This document shows, piece after piece, positions 32,231 through 40,555 of a stretch of 64,000 bases of DNA. The position numbers and the translations under genes are program-made. The notes under the pieces are model-generated. The model had not been told where the DNA came from and searched no databases. It saw only the letters and a program-made list of their open reading frames with translations. Numbering within the stretch: position 1 is the first letter of the stretch; every line of letters begins with the position of its first letter. Source of the DNA: QHWT01 sp046726015 (GTDB lineage Bacteria > Acidobacteriota > Vicinamibacteria > Vicinamibacterales > 2-12-FULL-66-21); NCBI GenBank assembly GCA_046726015.1, contig JBKOZS010000085.1, positions 1-64,000 of the forward strand, in the 5' to 3' direction.

Positions 32231-33295
32231 ATGGATCTTCGGTCCGCCGTAGCCCTCTCAACGCTTCCCGGCATCAGTCGTGCTCGTGCCGCCGCAGTTT
32301 TCAAGGAGCTGCGGGAGCATTCGGGCGGTTCTGTAACGCTCGAAGACGCGATTTTTGTCTGCGCGCCGGATGCCGACGTCGGCTCCGTCGCGGACGAGGC
32401 GCGCCGATCCGCCGACGGTTTATTGGCGGCGGGCGCCGCGTCCGGGATCGAAGCGCTGCGACTCGACGACGACGCCTATCCGCCGCTGTTGCGGGCGATT
32501 CCGGATCCGCCGCCGGTGCTGTGGGCCAAGGGAAGTGTCGCGGCGCTCTCACGACCCGCCGTGGCCATCGTGGGATCGCGTGCAGCGAGCTCATACGCGC
32601 TCGAAGTGGCGAGCCGGCTGGCGGGAGAACTCGCCGACCGCGGCCTCGCGGTCGTCAGCGGCCTGGCGCGTGGCGTCGACGGCGCCGCACATCGTGGCAC
32701 TCTTGCGGCCGGAGGCACCACGATCGGGGTGCTTGGATCCGGCCTCGACAGGATCTATCCACCGGAGCATGCGGATTTGGCCGTAAGTATCTGTAAAACC
32801 GGGGTCTTGGTGAGCGAGCTCGGGCCTGGTGCCCCGCCGTTGCCGGAGCACTTCCCGCTGCGCAACCGGCTCATCAGTGGGATCTCGCTGGCCGTTCTCG
32901 TCGTCGAAGCTTCGGAAAAGAGCGGGTCCCTGATCACCGCCCGGTATGCCCTGGAACAGGGGCGAGAGGTGATGGCGGTGCCTGGAAGCGTGCTCAGCGG
33001 CCGGAACCGCGGCTCGCATGCCCTTCTGAAGGACGGCGCAAAGGTCGTTGAAACGGCGGACGATATTTTGGAAGGGCTGGGCTGGCCGGGGGTCGGCGTC
33101 CACGTGGCTGAGCGACGTAATTTACAGAAACCAGACCCTTTACTCGATCGGCTGGCGCGGGGGGAGACTTACGATCTCGACGCGCTGGCGACAATTTTCG
33201 CGCTTCCTGGACCTCGCCTGCTGGCCCGTATAACAGAATGGGAGATGCAGGGGCGGTTGGTGCGGACTCCCGGAGGGCGCTACGGTATTACATAG
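32231..33295 (+). CDS. dprA: DNA-processing protein A
   Basis: A 354-residue protein with the Rossmann-like DprA/Smf core: 'AIVGSRAASSYALEVASRLAGELADRGLAVVSGLARGVDGAAHRGTL' and 'VLGSGLDRIYPPEHADL', 'FPLRNRLISGISLAVLVVEASEKSGSLITARYALEQGREVMAVPG'. A winged-helix C-terminus (about 290-354) is present. It loads RecA on incoming single-stranded DNA in transformation. First gene of a conserved series with topA, trmFO and xerC. Confidence 0.96.
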   Translation: MDLRSAVALSTLPGISRARAAAVFKELREHSGGSVTLEDAIFVCAPDADVGSVADEARRSADGLLAAGAASGIEALRLDDDAYPPLLRAIPDPPPVLWAKGSVAALSRPAVAIVGSRAASSYALEVASRLAGELADRGLAVVSGLARGVDGAAHRGTLAAGGTTIGVLGSGLDRIYPPEHADLAVSICKTGVLVSELGPGAPPLPEHFPLRNRLISGISLAVLVVEASEKSGSLITARYALEQGREVMAVPGSVLSGRNRGSHALLKDGAKVVETADDILEGLGWPGVGVHVAERRNLQKPDPLLDRLARGETYDLDALATIFALPGPRLLARITEWEMQGRLVRTPGGRYGIT

Positions 33296-33338
33296 GTGTA
33301 AGCCGGGTCGGTAGGCCTGGCGCCGGAAACGAAACGAT

Positions 33339-35795
33339 ATGGCAAAGTCACTCGTGGTGGTGGAATCGCCAGCCAAGGCGAAGACCATCAACAAGTATCT
33401 CGGTAAGGATTACAAGGTCGTGGCCTCGATGGGGCACGTCCGCGATCTGCCCAAGAGCAAACTCGGCGTGGACGTCGACGAAGGCTTCGAGCCCTCGTAC
33501 GAGGTGATCGCCAGCCGCAAGAAAGTGCTCAAGGAGCTGAAGGACGAAGCCAAGAAGGCGAACGAGATTTTTGTCGCGACCGACCCCGATCGCGAGGGCG
33601 AAGCGATCGGCTGGCACCTCGCTGAGGAACTGGGCAGCGGCAACCGTAAGAAGATCCGCCGCCTGATGTTCAACGAGATCACGAAGCGGGGCGTGCTGTC
33701 GGCGCTCGAAAAGCCGACGAGCATCGACAAGAAGCTGGTCGATGCACAGCAGGCGCGACGCGTGCTGGATCGCCTGGTCGGCTACAAGATCAGCCCGCTG
33801 CTGTGGGACAAGGTGCGTCGCGGCTTGAGCGCTGGACGCGTGCAGTCAGTTGCACTGAAGCTTGTGTGCGATCGCGAGCGCGAGATCGAGGCGTTCGTGC
33901 CCGAAGAATACTGGAACCTCACCGCACGCCTCGCAGGTCCGGTACCGCCGGAATTCGACGCAAAGCTGCTCAAGAAGAACGGCGCGAACTTCAAGATCAC
34001 CAACGAGGCGGAATCAAATGCCGCCGTCGCCGATCTCAAGCAGGCGCGCTGGGTCGTCGAATCGGTGACGACGAAGGAGCGGAAGAAAGGGGCCGTTCCG
34101 CCGTTCATTACGAGCAAGCTGCAGCAGGCATCGCGCTTCCCGGTGAAGAAGACGATGATGATCGCGCAGCAACTCTACGAAGGCGTCGAGTTGCCGGGCG
34201 AAGGATCCGTTGGTCTCATCACCTACATGCGAACCGACTCGACGCGCGTCGCCGATCAGGCGCTCACCGAGGTGCGCGAGTTCATCGGCGAGACGTACGG
34301 GCCGGACTTCATACCGGAGAAACCGAACTACTACCGAGCGAAGGCGGACGCGCAGGATGCACACGAAGCGATTCGGCCGACGTCGGCGCAGTACCCGCCC
34401 GACGCCGTGCGCGCGCATCTCACGCACGATCAGTACTACCTTTATAAGTTGATCTGGAACCGTTTCGTGGCGTCGCAGATGCCACCTGCGACGTTCGATG
34501 AAACGACCGTCGACATCGCGGCGACGCCTTCCACGGGCTCGGAGCGGGATTCGTATCTTTTCAGAGTGAAAGGATCTGTTCCGAAGTTCGCCGGATGGAT
34601 GGCGGTCTACAACCAGGAAGCGGCCGCGCCCGCGACGGATGAACGGACCGGACCAGGGCCGGACGCCACGTCGGCGGAAGATGATGAAGCCGCGGGAATC
34701 CTGCCGCCGCTGGCACAGGGAGACCAGCTCGCGTTGCGCGAGCTGAAGCCGGAGCAGAAATTCACGCAGCCGCCACCGCGCTACAGCGAAGCAACGCTCG
34801 TCAAGGCGCTGGAAGAGAACGGGATCGGCCGTCCGAGCACGTACGCCTCGATCATCACCGTCATCCAGGCGCGCGAGTACGTGAACAAGCTGGAAGGCCG
34901 CTTCAAGCCGACGATGCTCGGCCGGATGCTGGTCGAGAAGCTGCTCAGCCCGGTGTTCGACGACATCCTCGACGTCAATTACACGCGCGAGCTCGAAGAG
35001 GATCTCGACAAGATCGAGCAGGGAGCGTCCGACTACGAGTCGACGCTTTCGAGCTTCTACAAGAAGTTCCAGAAGGATCTCAAGCGCGCCGCCAAGGAGA
35101 TGCTCAATCTCAAGGAGGGATACGAGCCGGATCCTCCGATCGCGTGCGACAAGTGCGGCAAGCCGATGGTGATCAAGGCCGGCAAGTTCGGCCTCTTCCT
35201 CGCGTGCAGCGGTTATCCCGAGTGCGAGAACACGCGCGAGCTCGAGACGCCGGAGGCCGGCGCCGAGGGAGAGATCGAAGAGGCTTGCGAGAATTGCGGC
35301 AAGCCGATGGTCGTCAAGCGTGGCCGCTTCGGACAGTTCCTCGCCTGCACTGGCTATCCCGAGTGCAAGACGACGAGGAAGATCATTACCACCAAGCAGG
35401 GCATGACCGCGGCGAAGCCGGATCAGATCCTCGAGGAGAAGTGCCCGAAGTGCGAGTCGAACCTCGTGCTGAAGCAGGGGCGCTTCGGCGAATTCACCGC
35501 GTGCAGCAACTATCCGACTTGCAAGTACGTGAAGCAGAAGTCCACGGGCGTGCTCTGCCCGAAGGACGGCGGAGACATCGTCGAGCGGAAGTCGCGGCGC
35601 GGCAAAGTCTTCTTTGGATGCGCGAACTATCCGGACTGCGACTTCACGCTGTGGAACCGTCCGGTTCCGGAGAAGTGCCCGGATTGTGGGGCGCCGTTCC
35701 TGGTGGAAAAGATCACGAAGCGGCACGGACGTCAGCTCATTTGCAACAACGAAGAATGCTCGTACGTGCGGTCGGAGGAGCTGACTCCGGCATAA
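33339..35795 (+). CDS. topA: DNA topoisomerase I
   Basis: An 818-residue type IA topoisomerase. The Toprim domain starts 'LVVVESPAKAKTINKYLG' with 'TDPDREGEAIGWHL'; the active Tyr296 is in 'GLITYMRTDSTRVAD'. The C-terminus has three canonical C4 zinc ribbons ('CDKCGKPMVIK', 'CENCGKPMVVK', 'CPKCESNLVLK', each followed by FGxFxxCxxYPxC) and two further ribbon-like units ('CPKDGGDIVERK' and 'CPDCGAPFLVEK'), the fourth lacking its second Cys. It relaxes negative supercoils. The ATG is 43 bases after the dprA stop. Confidence 0.98.
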   Translation: MAKSLVVVESPAKAKTINKYLGKDYKVVASMGHVRDLPKSKLGVDVDEGFEPSYEVIASRKKVLKELKDEAKKANEIFVATDPDREGEAIGWHLAEELGSGNRKKIRRLMFNEITKRGVLSALEKPTSIDKKLVDAQQARRVLDRLVGYKISPLLWDKVRRGLSAGRVQSVALKLVCDREREIEAFVPEEYWNLTARLAGPVPPEFDAKLLKKNGANFKITNEAESNAAVADLKQARWVVESVTTKERKKGAVPPFITSKLQQASRFPVKKTMMIAQQLYEGVELPGEGSVGLITYMRTDSTRVADQALTEVREFIGETYGPDFIPEKPNYYRAKADAQDAHEAIRPTSAQYPPDAVRAHLTHDQYYLYKLIWNRFVASQMPPATFDETTVDIAATPSTGSERDSYLFRVKGSVPKFAGWMAVYNQEAAAPATDERTGPGPDATSAEDDEAAGILPPLAQGDQLALRELKPEQKFTQPPPRYSEATLVKALEENGIGRPSTYASIITVIQAREYVNKLEGRFKPTMLGRMLVEKLLSPVFDDILDVNYTRELEEDLDKIEQGASDYESTLSSFYKKFQKDLKRAAKEMLNLKEGYEPDPPIACDKCGKPMVIKAGKFGLFLACSGYPECENTRELETPEAGAEGEIEEACENCGKPMVVKRGRFGQFLACTGYPECKTTRKIITTKQGMTAAKPDQILEEKCPKCESNLVLKQGRFGEFTACSNYPTCKYVKQKSTGVLCPKDGGDIVERKSRRGKVFFGCANYPDCDFTLWNRPVPEKCPDCGAPFLVEKITKRHGRQLICNNEECSYVRSEELTPA

Positions 35796-35802
35796 TAGAG
35801 TC

Positions 35803-37263
35803 GTGGCTCGTGTTCATATCGTCGGAGGCGGACTTGCCGGCAGCGAAGCTGCCTGGCAGGTCGCGTCGCGTGGCGTGCACGTCACGCTCTACGAGATGCG
35901 GCCTGTTCGCCCGACGGCCGTCCACAAGACGGATGGTCTTGCGGAGCTCGTCTGCAGTAATTCCTTCCGCGGCGACAAGCTCGATAACGCCGTCGGACTG
36001 CTGAAGGAAGAGATGCGGCGGCTCGGGTCGCTCGTCATGCGGGCGGCTGACGAGACACGCGTGCCTGCGGGCGCCGCGCTTGCCGTCGATCGCGAGCGTT
36101 TTTCATCGCACGTCACCGCGGCGATCGCGTCGCATCCATTGATCTCAATCCGCCGTGAAGAGATCACGCGAATCCCAACCAACGTCGACGGTCCCGTCAT
36201 TCTCGCAACAGGTCCGCTGACGTCGGACGCCCTGTCTTCCGACATCGCGTCACTTGTCGGCAGCGATCATCTCTACTTCTACGACGCGATCAGCCCCATC
36301 GTCCTCGCGGAATCAATCGATCGGTCGAAAGTCTTCCGCGCGTCCCGCTGGGGGCGGAGCCTCCGAAACGGGGACACCCACACTTCGCCCGGATCGAACA
36401 GCCAACATACAAAAAAAGGGGACAGCCCCCTTTTTTCGCAAAAAAAGGGGACAGCCAACCCCGCCTGCGGCGTCGATGACGGCGAGGGAGACTATCTCAA
36501 CTGCCCGTTCACGAAGGAGGAGTACGAGCGCTTCTACGACGCGCTCGTGGCGGCGGAGAAAGCGGCGCTCCACGAGTTCGATCAGGCGAAGTTCTTCGAG
36601 GGCTGCCTGCCGATCGAGGTGATGGCGTCGCGCGGCGTCGACACGCTCCGGTTTGGCCCCATGAAGCCCGTCGGCCTTCCCGATCCCCGAACCGGACGCG
36701 AGGCGTACGCCATCGTCCAGCTCCGCCAGGACAACATCGCGGGCGATCACTTCAGCCTCGTCGGCTTTCAAACGCAAATGAAATGGGGAGAGCAGGCGCG
36801 CGTGCTCCGGCTGATTCCCGGTCTCGAACAGGCGGAGTTCGTGCGCTTTGGCATGATCCACCGCAACACGTACGTGAATTCCCCAACGGTACTGCGTGAA
36901 ACCTGGCAGACCCGTGTCCGCGAGGATCTCTTCTTCGCCGGCCAGATGTCCGGCGTCGAGGGCTACGTGGAGTCCGCCGCGTCTGGTCTCATCGCCGGCC
37001 GGAATGCGGCGGCGCTGGTGCTCGGCGACCAGCCGTCAGCCCCACCGCGGACGACCGCGATCGGGGCACTGGCCTATTACGCCTCACACGCGGATCCGAA
37101 ACACTATGTGCCATCGAATATCGCGTTCGGCCTGCTGCCGCCGCTCGACAAGGCGCCGCGGAAGAAGCAGGACCGGAAGATCGCGGTCTCCGAGCGTGCG
37201 CTGAAGGATCTGGATCTGTGGTTAGAGAGCACCTCAAAGACTTTCTCGAACACCTCCGTCTGA
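35803..37263 (+). CDS. trmFO: Folate/FAD-dependent tRNA (uracil-54-C5)-methyltransferase with a repeat-derived insertion
   Basis: A 486-residue flavoprotein (GTG start) that makes m5U54 in tRNA. 'HIVGGGLAGSEAAWQVA' is the FAD site, and 'EMRP...AELVCSNSFRGDKLDNAVGLLKEEMR', 'YFYDAISPIV', 'GDYLNCPFTKEEYERFYDAL' and 'GQMSGVEGYVESAASGL' follow. Homologues run 'SRYDKGE.DYLNCP'; here about 42 extra residues (183-225) sit between 'FRASR' and 'GEGDYLNCP', translated from a palindromic repeat (36412-36456) and flanking DNA. Without them the length would fit the usual 435-450. The insertion keeps frame, so the enzyme could still work if the loop is tolerated. It overlaps xerC by 46 bases. Confidence 0.95.
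   Translation: MARVHIVGGGLAGSEAAWQVASRGVHVTLYEMRPVRPTAVHKTDGLAELVCSNSFRGDKLDNAVGLLKEEMRRLGSLVMRAADETRVPAGAALAVDRERFSSHVTAAIASHPLISIRREEITRIPTNVDGPVILATGPLTSDALSSDIASLVGSDHLYFYDAISPIVLAESIDRSKVFRASRWGRSLRNGDTHTSPGSNSQHTKKGDSPLFSQKKGTANPACGVDDGEGDYLNCPFTKEEYERFYDALVAAEKAALHEFDQAKFFEGCLPIEVMASRGVDTLRFGPMKPVGLPDPRTGREAYAIVQLRQDNIAGDHFSLVGFQTQMKWGEQARVLRLIPGLEQAEFVRFGMIHRNTYVNSPTVLRETWQTRVREDLFFAGQMSGVEGYVESAASGLIAGRNAAALVLGDQPSAPPRTTAIGALAYYASHADPKHYVPSNIAFGLLPPLDKAPRKKQDRKIAVSERALKDLDLWLESTSKTFSNTSV
36412..36456. repeat. Palindromic 'GGGGACAGCC' repeat element inserted in trmFO
   Basis: AAAAAAAGGGGACAGCCCCC, TTTTTTCGC, AAAAAAAGGGGACAGCC. The same element, reverse-complemented, is at 58196-58240 upstream of hslV. 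GGGGACAG-type palindromes resemble REP sequences mobilised by RAYT transposases in other bacteria; no RAYT gene is in view. Confidence 0.88.
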
Positions 37264-38153
37264 ACGAGAACGCGTCGGCGCACACGGTGCGCGCCTACGA
37301 CAGCGATTTGTCGCAGTACTTGGCGTTTCTTGCCTCGCATCTCGATCGTCGTGTCTCCGACCTGACGCCGGCGGACCTCGACCATCTGAACGCGCGCGCC
37401 TTCCTGGGCGATCTGAATCGCCGGGGCAATTCCAAGGCGTCGGCGGCGCGCAAGCTGTCCGCGATTCGCGCATTCGGCCGCTATCTCCGCCGTGAAGGCC
37501 TCCTCGAGGGCGACCCCGCCGCACTCGTCGGCACTCCGAAGCGCGAGCAGCGCATCCCCGCGCACCTTGCCGTCGACGAAATGTCGAAACTCCTCGAGAT
37601 GCCGGATACCAGCGATCCACTCGGCCGCCGCGACAAGGCGATCCTCGAGCTGTTCTACGCATCGGGTCTGCGCTTGAGCGAGCTGGTTAGTCTGGATCTG
37701 GATGACGTCAACCTCTCTGGACGCGTGGTCCGCGTGCTCGGCAAGGGGCGCAAAGAGCGGATCGTTCCCTTCAATCGAACGGCGGCTGAGGCATTACGCG
37801 CGTGGCTGGCCGATCGCGAGACGTTACGAGCACCGGCCGCTCGAAAGTCTCCCGTTCTGCGGACTAACCGCGGCCGTGAACCGCTGTTCCTGAACTACCA
37901 GGGAAGCCGGCTGTCGACGCGCGGTGTCGATAAGCTCGTGCGACGCTACGTCGCCGCCTGCAGCACCCGTTTCGGCATCAGTCCGCATGCCTTACGCCAC
38001 TCCTTCGCCACGCATCTGCTCGAGGCAGGAGCTGACCTGCGCGCCATCCAGGAGCTCCTCGGCCACGCACGCCTGAGCACGACGCAACGCTACACGCACG
38101 TCAACGCCGCCCAGCTGCTCGATACTTACAGAAAAGCCCACCCGAAGGCCTGA
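37218..38153 (+). CDS. xerC: Tyrosine recombinase XerC/XerD
   Basis: A 311-residue site-specific recombinase that resolves chromosome dimers. The SAM-like N-terminal domain starts 'DFLEHLRLNENASAHTVRAYDSDL'. The catalytic set is Arg in 'YASGLRLSEL', Lys in 'VLGKGRKERIVP', 'HALRHSFATHLLEAGADLRAIQELLGHARLSTTQRYTHV' with His-x-x-Arg, His and Tyr. GTG start; the 5' end lies within trmFO. XerC rather than XerD follows from the position after trmFO. Confidence 0.95.
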   Translation: MVREHLKDFLEHLRLNENASAHTVRAYDSDLSQYLAFLASHLDRRVSDLTPADLDHLNARAFLGDLNRRGNSKASAARKLSAIRAFGRYLRREGLLEGDPAALVGTPKREQRIPAHLAVDEMSKLLEMPDTSDPLGRRDKAILELFYASGLRLSELVSLDLDDVNLSGRVVRVLGKGRKERIVPFNRTAAEALRAWLADRETLRAPAARKSPVLRTNRGREPLFLNYQGSRLSTRGVDKLVRRYVAACSTRFGISPHALRHSFATHLLEAGADLRAIQELLGHARLSTTQRYTHVNAAQLLDTYRKAHPKA

Positions 38154-38230
38154 CGGAAATCGTCACTTGACGGGGACCTCTGGGGGCAGCATGATCGCCT
38201 CCCCAACCGGGTGTCTCCCGGAGACGGACG

Positions 38231-39043
38231 ATGCGCAGGCTGCTGCGGGTTGCGTTAGCGTTCGAGTGTCTCCTGCTGACCGGCCGCGTCGCGACCGCGC
38301 AGGACGCACCACTTCTTCCGTCCACGCCGATTCAGATCTCGATCAGTCGTCCGCTTCAGCTCTCCGAAGACCAACTGCAGGAGCTCGAGCAGTGGATCGA
38401 CGACATGGCGAAGTGGCAGCGCGACGAAAAGCGCTGGCCCAATTCACCAGCGCACGATGCGTATGGTCGCATCATTGTGCGGCGTCCGCAGCCAGCGCCG
38501 CCCGAGTGGCTCGACCGCGTGTGCACGGGGCGCGATGAAGCATCGCTCTCGCTGCTGCCGCCGAGATTAGCGGAGGCGTGCCGCCTCCTCGCGAGCCGAT
38601 CGATGGATCCGAAAGCGCAGGCGATTCAGCAGCAGACGCAGACCGCCCGTGCCAGCAAAGAGAAGCTGACGAAGACGTCGTTTCTCTCACGCGTGCACCT
38701 CGACGGACTCTGGACGACCACGTCATCGGACGTGCGGTTCTACGGACTCGTCGGTTCGCACATCAGCCTTGTCGATGTCGGCCGCGTGCAGTTCTTCGGC
38801 CCTCCTGGCGTCCTGCTGCTCTCGGTCCCCGATGGCAGGGGTTCCCGGCAGATCCGCGTGGGCTATACGTGGGGAATGAGCGTGCGGCTGGCAGACGTAC
38901 GGTTGTTCGCGCCGCGGAAGAACGCGACGTTGTTCCTGACGGTGACCAAGTGCTGGACGGTGGGGAGCAACATCGATCGCCTGGGTTCCGGCGGATTCGA
39001 TATCGCCGGTCTCTCGATCGCGCCGCGAAAGAACCGGCAGTAA
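38231..39043 (+). CDS. Exported protein of unknown function
   Basis: A 270-residue protein with a signal peptide ('MRRLLRVALAFECLLLTGRVATA'). A helical part (40-60, 'LSEDQLQELEQWIDDMAKWQRDEKRW') is followed by a beta-rich C-terminal half ('SRVHLDGLWTTTSSDVRFYGLVGSHISLVDVGRVQFFGPPGVLLL'). I recognise no family. It follows xerC after 77 bases but shares no obvious role. An outer-membrane or periplasmic location is likely. Confidence 0.75.
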   Translation: MRRLLRVALAFECLLLTGRVATAQDAPLLPSTPIQISISRPLQLSEDQLQELEQWIDDMAKWQRDEKRWPNSPAHDAYGRIIVRRPQPAPPEWLDRVCTGRDEASLSLLPPRLAEACRLLASRSMDPKAQAIQQQTQTARASKEKLTKTSFLSRVHLDGLWTTTSSDVRFYGLVGSHISLVDVGRVQFFGPPGVLLLSVPDGRGSRQIRVGYTWGMSVRLADVRLFAPRKNATLFLTVTKCWTVGSNIDRLGSGGFDIAGLSIAPRKNRQ

Positions 39044-39044
39044 C

Positions 39045-39141
39045 GGCTCAGGGCTTATCACTCATGGCTTATGGCGGCTCAGGGCGCTAAGCCGGTTCGA
39101 CACGTGAGCCGGCTTAAGCCCTGAGTCTTTGAGCCTTGAGT
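39045..39141. repeat. Dispersed repeat, 'GGCTCAGGGCTTA' family (locus 5)
   Basis: Fills the convergent gap. GGCTCAGGGCTTATC...GGCTCAGGGCGCTAAGCC and the inverted GGCTTAAGCCCTGAGTC...GAGCCTTGAG. It begins one base after the upstream stop, like loci 1 and 2. Confidence 0.85.
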
Positions 39142-39142
39142 C

Positions 39143-40543
39143 CTATGCTGGCTGCGGTTCGACGATCCGGCGCCCTCTCGGATACTCGATTGCGAGCGTC
39201 TTGATCTTGTAGTTCATCACGCGCGGGCTGATCGCCAGCAGCTCCGCGGCGTCCTTCTGCACCCAGTTCGACATCTTCAGCGCCTCGATGAGCGCCTGCC
39301 GCTCGATCTCTTCGAGCGGAATGCCGGTGGGCGGGATTTTCACGACCGGGCTGCCATCGCTCGACGGTGCGCTGGTCGACAGTTCACCGAGGCGCAGGTC
39401 CGTGTTCGTCAGCTGCGGACCTTCCGTCAGGAGGATCGCGCGCTCGATCGCATTCTCGAGCTCACGGATGTTGCCCGGCCAGTTGTAGCGCATCAACAGC
39501 TTGAGCGCGTCGGGCGACAAGCCGTCGACCTTCTTCTTCAATTCGCCGGCGAACCGGCGCAGGAAGAATCCTGCGAGCTGCGGGATGTCGTCCTTGCGCT
39601 CGCGCAGAGGCGGCATGTCGATCGACACGACGTTCAGCCGGTAGTAGAGGTCCTCGCGGAACTGGCCGCTCGCCACCATTTGCGGCAGGTTGCGGTTCGT
39701 TGCCGTGATGACGCGGACGTCGACACGCAGCGTGCGCGTGCCGCCGAGGCGCTCGAACTCGTGCTCCTGGAGCACGCGCAGGATTTTTGCCTGCGTGTTC
39801 GCGCTCATGTCGCCGACTTCGTCGAGGAACAGCGTGCCGCCGTCCGCCTGTTCGAAGCGCCCGACGCGCTGCTTGTCCGCGCCGGTGAACGCCCCCTTCT
39901 CGTGACCGAACAGTTCGGACTCGAGCAGGTTCTCCTGCAGCGCCGCGCAATTGACCTTGACGAAATTACGTCCCGCGCGCAGCGAGTTGTGATGGATCGC
40001 GCCGGCGATGAGCTCCTTACCCGTTCCCGTTTCGCCGCGGATGAGGACCGTCGTGTTGCTCTTGGCGACCTTCTTCACGATCGCGAGCACCGACTGCAGC
40101 GCGCCGCTCGCGCCGACGATGCGGTCGAAGTCGTAGATGTCCTGCTGCGTGTGACGGAGGTACTCGATCTCGTGCTTGAGACGGCGGTGCTCGATGGCCT
40201 TCTCGACCTTGAGCTCCATCTCCTCGATCTCGAACGGCTTCTGCACGTAGTCGAACGCGCCGATCTTCATCGCTTCGACTGCCGTGTGCACCGATCCGAA
40301 CGCCGTCATGAGGATCACGGCGGTGGTCGGGTGAAGCGACTTGGCCGTGCGCAACACGTCGAGCCCGTCACTGCCGCCCATCTTGAGATCGCTCAGCACG
40401 ACATCGTACTGGCCTTCGTGAAGCCGCTCGATTGCGACGTTGCCGTTCGGCGCCTCGTCAACTTCGTGATGCGCGTCTGACAACGCCCGAACGATCCCGC
40501 GTCTGAGCGAGTCGTGATCGTCGGCGACAAGAATCCGTCCCAT
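39143..40543 (-). CDS. NtrC-family response regulator (sigma-54 activator)
   Basis: A 466-residue protein: receiver domain with 'DDHDS' and phosphoacceptor Asp52 ('VVLSDLKMGG'), AAA+ domain with 'GETGTGKELIAGAIHHNS', GAFTGA ('KGAFTGADKQRVG') and Walker B 'TLFLDEVGDM', and a Fis-type HTH ('EEIERQALIEALKMSNWVQKDAAELLAISPRVMNYKI'). All motifs are canonical, unlike the regulator at 26754. It follows its kinase after 12 bases and should activate sigma-54 promoters when phosphorylated. The signal is unknown. Confidence 0.94.
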   Translation of the reverse strand: MGRILVADDHDSLRRGIVRALSDAHHEVDEAPNGNVAIERLHEGQYDVVLSDLKMGGSDGLDVLRTAKSLHPTTAVILMTAFGSVHTAVEAMKIGAFDYVQKPFEIEEMELKVEKAIEHRRLKHEIEYLRHTQQDIYDFDRIVGASGALQSVLAIVKKVAKSNTTVLIRGETGTGKELIAGAIHHNSLRAGRNFVKVNCAALQENLLESELFGHEKGAFTGADKQRVGRFEQADGGTLFLDEVGDMSANTQAKILRVLQEHEFERLGGTRTLRVDVRVITATNRNLPQMVASGQFREDLYYRLNVVSIDMPPLRERKDDIPQLAGFFLRRFAGELKKKVDGLSPDALKLLMRYNWPGNIRELENAIERAILLTEGPQLTNTDLRLGELSTSAPSSDGSPVVKIPPTGIPLEEIERQALIEALKMSNWVQKDAAELLAISPRVMNYKIKTLAIEYPRGRRIVEPQPA

Positions 40544-40555
40544 AGACTCCTCTCC

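Noticed and set aside
34014..35726. 570-residue minus-strand open frame opposite topA
   Set aside because: Entirely antisense to conserved topoisomerase coding, without recognisable domains.
37218..38153. Integron or mobile-element integrase
   Set aside because: Its place after trmFO and its sequence match chromosomal XerC; no cassette or attachment repeats were seen.
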